From the NCBI GenBank assembly GCA_035541475.1, contig DATKND010000007.1:71893-135892 (forward strand): a stretch of DNA of 64,000 bases, in the 5' to 3' direction. The notes under the pieces are model-generated. The model worked only from the letters and a program-made list of their open reading frames with translations, had not been told where the DNA came from and made no database searches. Made by a program: the position numbers and the translations under genes. Each line of letters starts with the position of its first letter. Positions within the stretch are counted from its first letter, which is position 1. This DNA is from DASUFZ01 sp035541475. GTDB taxonomy: Bacteria > Myxococcota_A > UBA9160 > SMWR01. Below are positions 57,929 through 64,000 of the stretch, one piece after another.

Positions 57929-58010
57929 CGCCGCAAGCGGCGGCGCGCACCTGATCGGTGTCATCTGTGACACCGCCGCGCGCAGCGAGCGAAGCGAGCG
58001 GAGTTCAGAA
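57929..58010 (+). repeat. interspersed hairpin repeat, copy G, interrupted
   Basis: Hairpin CGCCGC-AA-GCGGCG (57929-57942) is separated from the tail GCGCAGCGAGCGAAGCGAGC and GGAGTTCAGAAC by an extra perfect stem CGGTGTCA-TCTG-TGACACCG (57956-57975). It lies between the convergent pyrF and glycosyltransferase genes, where the stems could end both transcripts. Confidence 0.7.
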
Positions 58011-59969
58011 CTAAGCCGCGTAGCCGAGGAAGAAGCCGCCGAGCAGCGCAGTGAGCAGCCCCGCGAAGGCCGCGCGCGCGATCGCCGCGCCGCGCGCCGC
58101 GAGCGTGTCGTCGAGGCGCGCGGCGGCGTCTGCGAAGAAGAGCGCGAGCGCCGGGGCGAGGCAGAGCGCGTAGCTGCCCTTCGCCTGCGCGAAGTAGGGC
58201 AGCGAGGCGGTCAGCGCGAGCAACGAGAAGCCGACCGCATAACACGCGCACAGCAAGAACGAGAGCGCGGCGCGCGCGCGCGGGTCCGGATCGCGGAAGG
58301 CGCGCCGCAGCGAGAGCCAGGCGCCGGCGGCGAGCAGCGCCGTCGCGACGAGCCCGAGCAGGTAGGCGGACGACACGTAGTCGTACTGCCAGAAGCCGTG
58401 CCGCTGCGCCGGGTCGACGCGCCCGCCGACGCCGCCATCGCCCCAGAAGGTCGAGTAGACGCCGTCCCAGAAGGAGCGGAAGCCGGCGAGATAGGGATGG
58501 GAGAGCGACTCGCCGAAGCGCAGGTACCACGCCGCAGTGTGGAAGCCCGGCTGCTGCCACCAGACCATGCCGCTCGAGAGATCGCCCCAGTTGGCGGCGA
58601 CCGGGGTGCCGAACACCATCCAGTTTCGCGCGTAGTACCAGCCGCAGAGCGTGAGCCACACACCGGCCGCGAGCAGCGGGAGTCCCAGCGCCCGCGCCGC
58701 GCGCGCCCGCTCGATCGCGGCGAGCTTGCAGGCGAGGAAGAAGAGCGCGACGGGCGCCAGCGCCAGCGCCGTGAACTTCGCCAGCGACGCGAGCCCGAGC
58801 CAGAGCCCGAGCCACGCGGACTGCGCGGCGGAGGTCCGCGGCGCGAGCAGGGCGTCGACGCCGGCCACGAGCGCGACGCCGGCGAGCAGCGCGTGAAAGG
58901 TCTCGTTCGTGAAGTAGGCCGCGCTGTAGAGACCGACCGGCAGCGCCGCCGTGAAGAGCACCGCGAGCATGCCGACGCGGCCGTCGCCGGGACGCAGGCG
59001 CGAGGCCAGCGAGTGCGCGACGAAGACGAGTCCGAGGCCGCTGATCCACGGCAGCACGCGCAGCGCGGAGGCGCCGAGCGGCGAGACGCACGCCGCGAGC
59101 GCGTAGAAGAGCGGGGGATGGAACATCGACCACCCGTCGCTCGCGAGCGGGATGGCGTGGCGCTCGCGCACGAAATCGACGTACGCCATGTGGTGTCGAG
59201 CGTCGAAGCCGACGAAGAGCGGGATGCGCACGATCTTCGCGGTGTAGAGCCAGGCCCAGGCGAGGCACGCGACGGCCAGCGCGATACCCGGCAGCGCCGC
59301 GAGGGCGCGGGCGTCGAGCCGGCGCCTGGCCACGGCGAAGCCGGCGGCTCCCACCGCGAAGAGCGCGAGCAGCGCGGGTGCCGCGCGCGCGATCGCCTCG
59401 GCGGGCGTCTCGACGTGCAGCGAGGCCGCGTCGCGGCGCGTGTCGTCGGCGGGGATCGGGCGGCCGAGCGCGCGCCCGTCCTGCGAGACGTCGAAGTCGG
59501 CGGGTCCGAGCGGCGCTCCGAGACCCAGGAGCTCGAAGGAGACGAGCGCCGGGCCGTGCGCATTCTCGACCTCGATCGCAATCTCGTGAGCGCCCTGACG
59601 CAGGAGCGGCGCGAGCTCCAGCTCGTGGAGCCGACGCCAGCGGCTGCCGTCGCTCTGTCCGCCCGGCGCCGTCTCGCCGTCGACCCGCACGCGCCAGGCA
59701 CCGAGCGCGCGCACGAGGAGGGTCGCGCGATCGGGCGGCGCCGCGAGCTCCACGCGCCGCGCGTAGCGCGTCACGGGCACGCGCTCGCGGCCCCACTGCA
59801 TCAGGTCCGCCGAGACGGGCAGATCGGCCATCCACCAGCCGGGCTCCTCGTCGGCGACCAGGAAAGGGATGCGATCGGAGAGCGCGCAGCGGGCTCCCGC
59901 CGCCGCGCACGAGAGCGCGACCAGCGCGACGGCTCCCGCGCGCTGCAGCGCCCCCCAGTTCGCCCGCAT
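58011..59969 (-). CDS. GT-C fold membrane glycosyltransferase-like protein
   Basis: 652 residues, about eleven helices. Residues about 30-190 form a soluble beta-rich region after the first helix; the second block has FDARHHMAYVDFVRERHAIP and MFHPPLFYALAA, typical of dolichyl-phosphate-mannose-type (PMT_2/GT39-like) transferases. Likely adds sugars from a lipid carrier to a surface target. Acceptor unknown. Leftward and monocistronic. Confidence 0.8.
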   Translation of the reverse strand: MRANWGALQRAGAVALVALSCAAAGARCALSDRIPFLVADEEPGWWMADLPVSADLMQWGRERVPVTRYARRVELAAPPDRATLLVRALGAWRVRVDGETAPGGQSDGSRWRRLHELELAPLLRQGAHEIAIEVENAHGPALVSFELLGLGAPLGPADFDVSQDGRALGRPIPADDTRRDAASLHVETPAEAIARAAPALLALFAVGAAGFAVARRRLDARALAALPGIALAVACLAWAWLYTAKIVRIPLFVGFDARHHMAYVDFVRERHAIPLASDGWSMFHPPLFYALAACVSPLGASALRVLPWISGLGLVFVAHSLASRLRPGDGRVGMLAVLFTAALPVGLYSAAYFTNETFHALLAGVALVAGVDALLAPRTSAAQSAWLGLWLGLASLAKFTALALAPVALFFLACKLAAIERARAARALGLPLLAAGVWLTLCGWYYARNWMVFGTPVAANWGDLSSGMVWWQQPGFHTAAWYLRFGESLSHPYLAGFRSFWDGVYSTFWGDGGVGGRVDPAQRHGFWQYDYVSSAYLLGLVATALLAAGAWLSLRRAFRDPDPRARAALSFLLCACYAVGFSLLALTASLPYFAQAKGSYALCLAPALALFFADAAARLDDTLAARGAAIARAAFAGLLTALLGGFFLGYAA

Positions 59970-60034
59970 GAGGCAGACGCTAGCTCCGCTCCCCGGGCGC
60001 TAAGCTCACGCGCGTCTTGGTCTCGGGGATCGAA

Positions 60035-61071
60035 GTGCCCGGCATCGCTCGCCAGCTTGCCGCGCTCGGCGCGGTCTTCCTCTTAGCCATCGGCGCACGC
60101 GCCACCGAGCAGCTCGTCGATGGCATCGCGGCGCAGGTCGGCACGCGCATCGTGCTGGTCAGCGAGGTGCTGAAGGCGGTGCAGGGCCCGGAGGCCGCCA
60201 TGCGCAAGGCGGGCGCCACGGAGCAGGACGTCGCGAAGCTGCGCGCCGAGGCGCTCGAGCACCTGATCGAGGCGCGCCTGGTGGAGTCGGTCGTGGCGCG
60301 CCTCGAGGTGACGGCCAAGGAAGAGGAGATCGACAACACGATCAAGCAGATCGCCGAAATGAACGGGCTGACGCTCGAGCAGCTCTACGCGAGCGTCGTC
60401 TTCCACGGCATGTCGCGCGAGGACTACCGCAAGCAGATCAAGCAGGACCTCGAGAGGCGCAACGTCGTGAACGCGCTGCTCGCGCCCGACGTGAAGGTCG
60501 AGGAGCGCGACATCCGCGCGCTCTACGACGCGCAGTTCGGCTCGCAGCCGAAGGTCGCGAACGTGGTGCGCGTGCGGCAGATCCTGATCGCGCTCGGCAA
60601 GGACACGGGCCGCACGCCCGAGCAGGCCTGCGCGATGGCGACGGCCGCGCGGCTGCGCGTGCTCGGCGGCGAGAAGTTCGAGGAGGTCGCGAAGCAGATC
60701 TCCGAGGTGGCTCCGAAGGACGGCGGGGACCTCGGCTGGTTGCCTGCGGACCAGCTCGCCGACTGGATGCACGAGGCGATCGACCACCTCGAGCCGGGCG
60801 GCGTCAGCGACCTCCTGGTCCAGCCTTTCGGCTGCTCGGTGCTCCAGCTCGTCGAGCGCAAGCAGATGGAGAAGCCGACCTACGAGAAGGTGCACGACGC
60901 GCTGAAGGAAGAGGCCTTCAACCACAAGCTCGAGGAGCGCTACCGCAAGTGGCTCGACGAGCTTCGCCAGAAGACCTACATCGACCGGCGCGGATACTTC
61001 GCCGACGCCGCGCCGAAGCTCGGCACCGGCGCCCTGCCCGGCGAAGAGGACGAGTCCAAGACCGAGACGCC

Positions 61072-61075
<4 letters not shown>
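60035..61075 (+). CDS. surA: periplasmic peptidyl-prolyl isomerase/chaperone, SurA-like
   Basis: About 346 residues. Signal peptide (PGIARQLAALGAVFLLAIGARA), SurA N-domain (LVDGIAAQVGTRIVLVSEVL, then IDNTIKQIAEMNGLTLEQL) and one parvulin domain (VRVRQILIALGK to GGDLGWLPADQL, about 185-280). Escorts outer-membrane proteins. GTG 60035 with GGGG six bases upstream is preferred over TTG 60017. It overlaps uvrA as GTGA, an unusual partner. Confidence 0.87.
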
Positions 61076-63930
<2,855 letters not shown>

Positions 63931-63948
63931 CGGGCCGAGTCGAGTCGG

Positions 63949-63998
63949 GGCAGAGGTCCCCTGCCGCGGCCATCTGTTCCTCCTCGGGGACCTTTGCC
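63949..63998 (-). repeat. 50-bp inverted-end element, copy 2
   Basis: Read on the minus strand: GGCAAAGGTCCCC at one end, core GAGGAGGAACAGATGGCCGC, and GGGGACCTCTGCC at the other. It differs from copy 1 at three of 50 positions. It starts 18 bases after the uvrA stop and may extend past the window end. Confidence 0.8.
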
Positions 63999-64000
63999 CC

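Noticed and set aside
57123..60086. 987-residue + strand frame over pyrF and the glycosyltransferase
   Set aside because: Highly charged, no domain; antisense of a clear membrane-protein gene.

Overview
The window is about 64 kb of GC-rich DNA (roughly two thirds or more G+C by eye) packed with protein genes on both strands. I see no rRNA, tRNA, CRISPR array, transposase or phage gene. The envelope is that of a diderm: SurA, PBP1a, a short outer-membrane barrel ending in WDF, an AMIN-domain protein, an ExeA/GspB-type pair and several lipoproteins. Paired flavin-dependent LLM oxidoreductases, glutathione genes, acyl-CoA genes, sulfotransferases and frequent GTG/TTG starts fit an uncultivated delta-proteobacterial-type lineage (Myxococcota, Desulfobacterota or Binatota). 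That placement is inference and would need marker-gene phylogeny.

Layout. 0-8 kb: ogt, galE, an ABC-F ATPase, then a leftward set of a sigma54-type response regulator with a metal ABC transporter (ATPase and permease only), a repeat-containing Arg-rich small protein and gshB. 8-15 kb: PBP1a, a soluble histidine kinase, a hydrolase, nth, a Nudix hydrolase and an LLM enzyme. 15-22 kb: envelope block with rhomboid, a DUF4097 beta-solenoid, ExeA/GspB-like pair, type II pantothenate kinase and a large AMIN protein. 22-27 kb: BtuF-like protein, two tandem ArsA/Get3-like ATPases and a zinc ribbon, then a second LLM enzyme and a thioesterase. 27-35 kb: two sulfotransferases, DUF456, two small exported proteins, acyl-CoA ligase, a sulfatase-like lipoprotein, acyl-CoA dehydrogenase, a 42-residue basic protein and GST. 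35-47 kb: barrel, tgt, rnhA, a TMTC-like TPR membrane protein, nitroreductase, EVE, a membrane-SDR fusion, exported Pcm, methyltransferase, VOC, rlmE, an isolated rplC, a cupin and a zinc-type oxidoreductase. 47-64 kb: mfd, chrA, an AraC regulator, an epoxide-hydrolase-like enzyme, an ahpD/membrane/MocR operon, pyrF, a membrane glycosyltransferase, surA and uvrA.

Genes are tightly coupled. Many neighbours overlap as GTGA, ATGA or even CTGA, and convergent genes share palindromic stops (CTAG, TGATCA). Two repeat families lie between genes: a hairpin followed by a GCGCAGCGA-type tail (at least seven loci), and a 50-bp element with near-perfect inverted ends (two loci, 47 of 50 bases identical).

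The least explained items are the tandem ArsA cluster, the duplicated LYYVDK-type small protein, the solitary L3 gene, the two repeat families, and a disturbed intergenic region near 43.1 kb where a methyltransferase seems to have lost its normal start codon.
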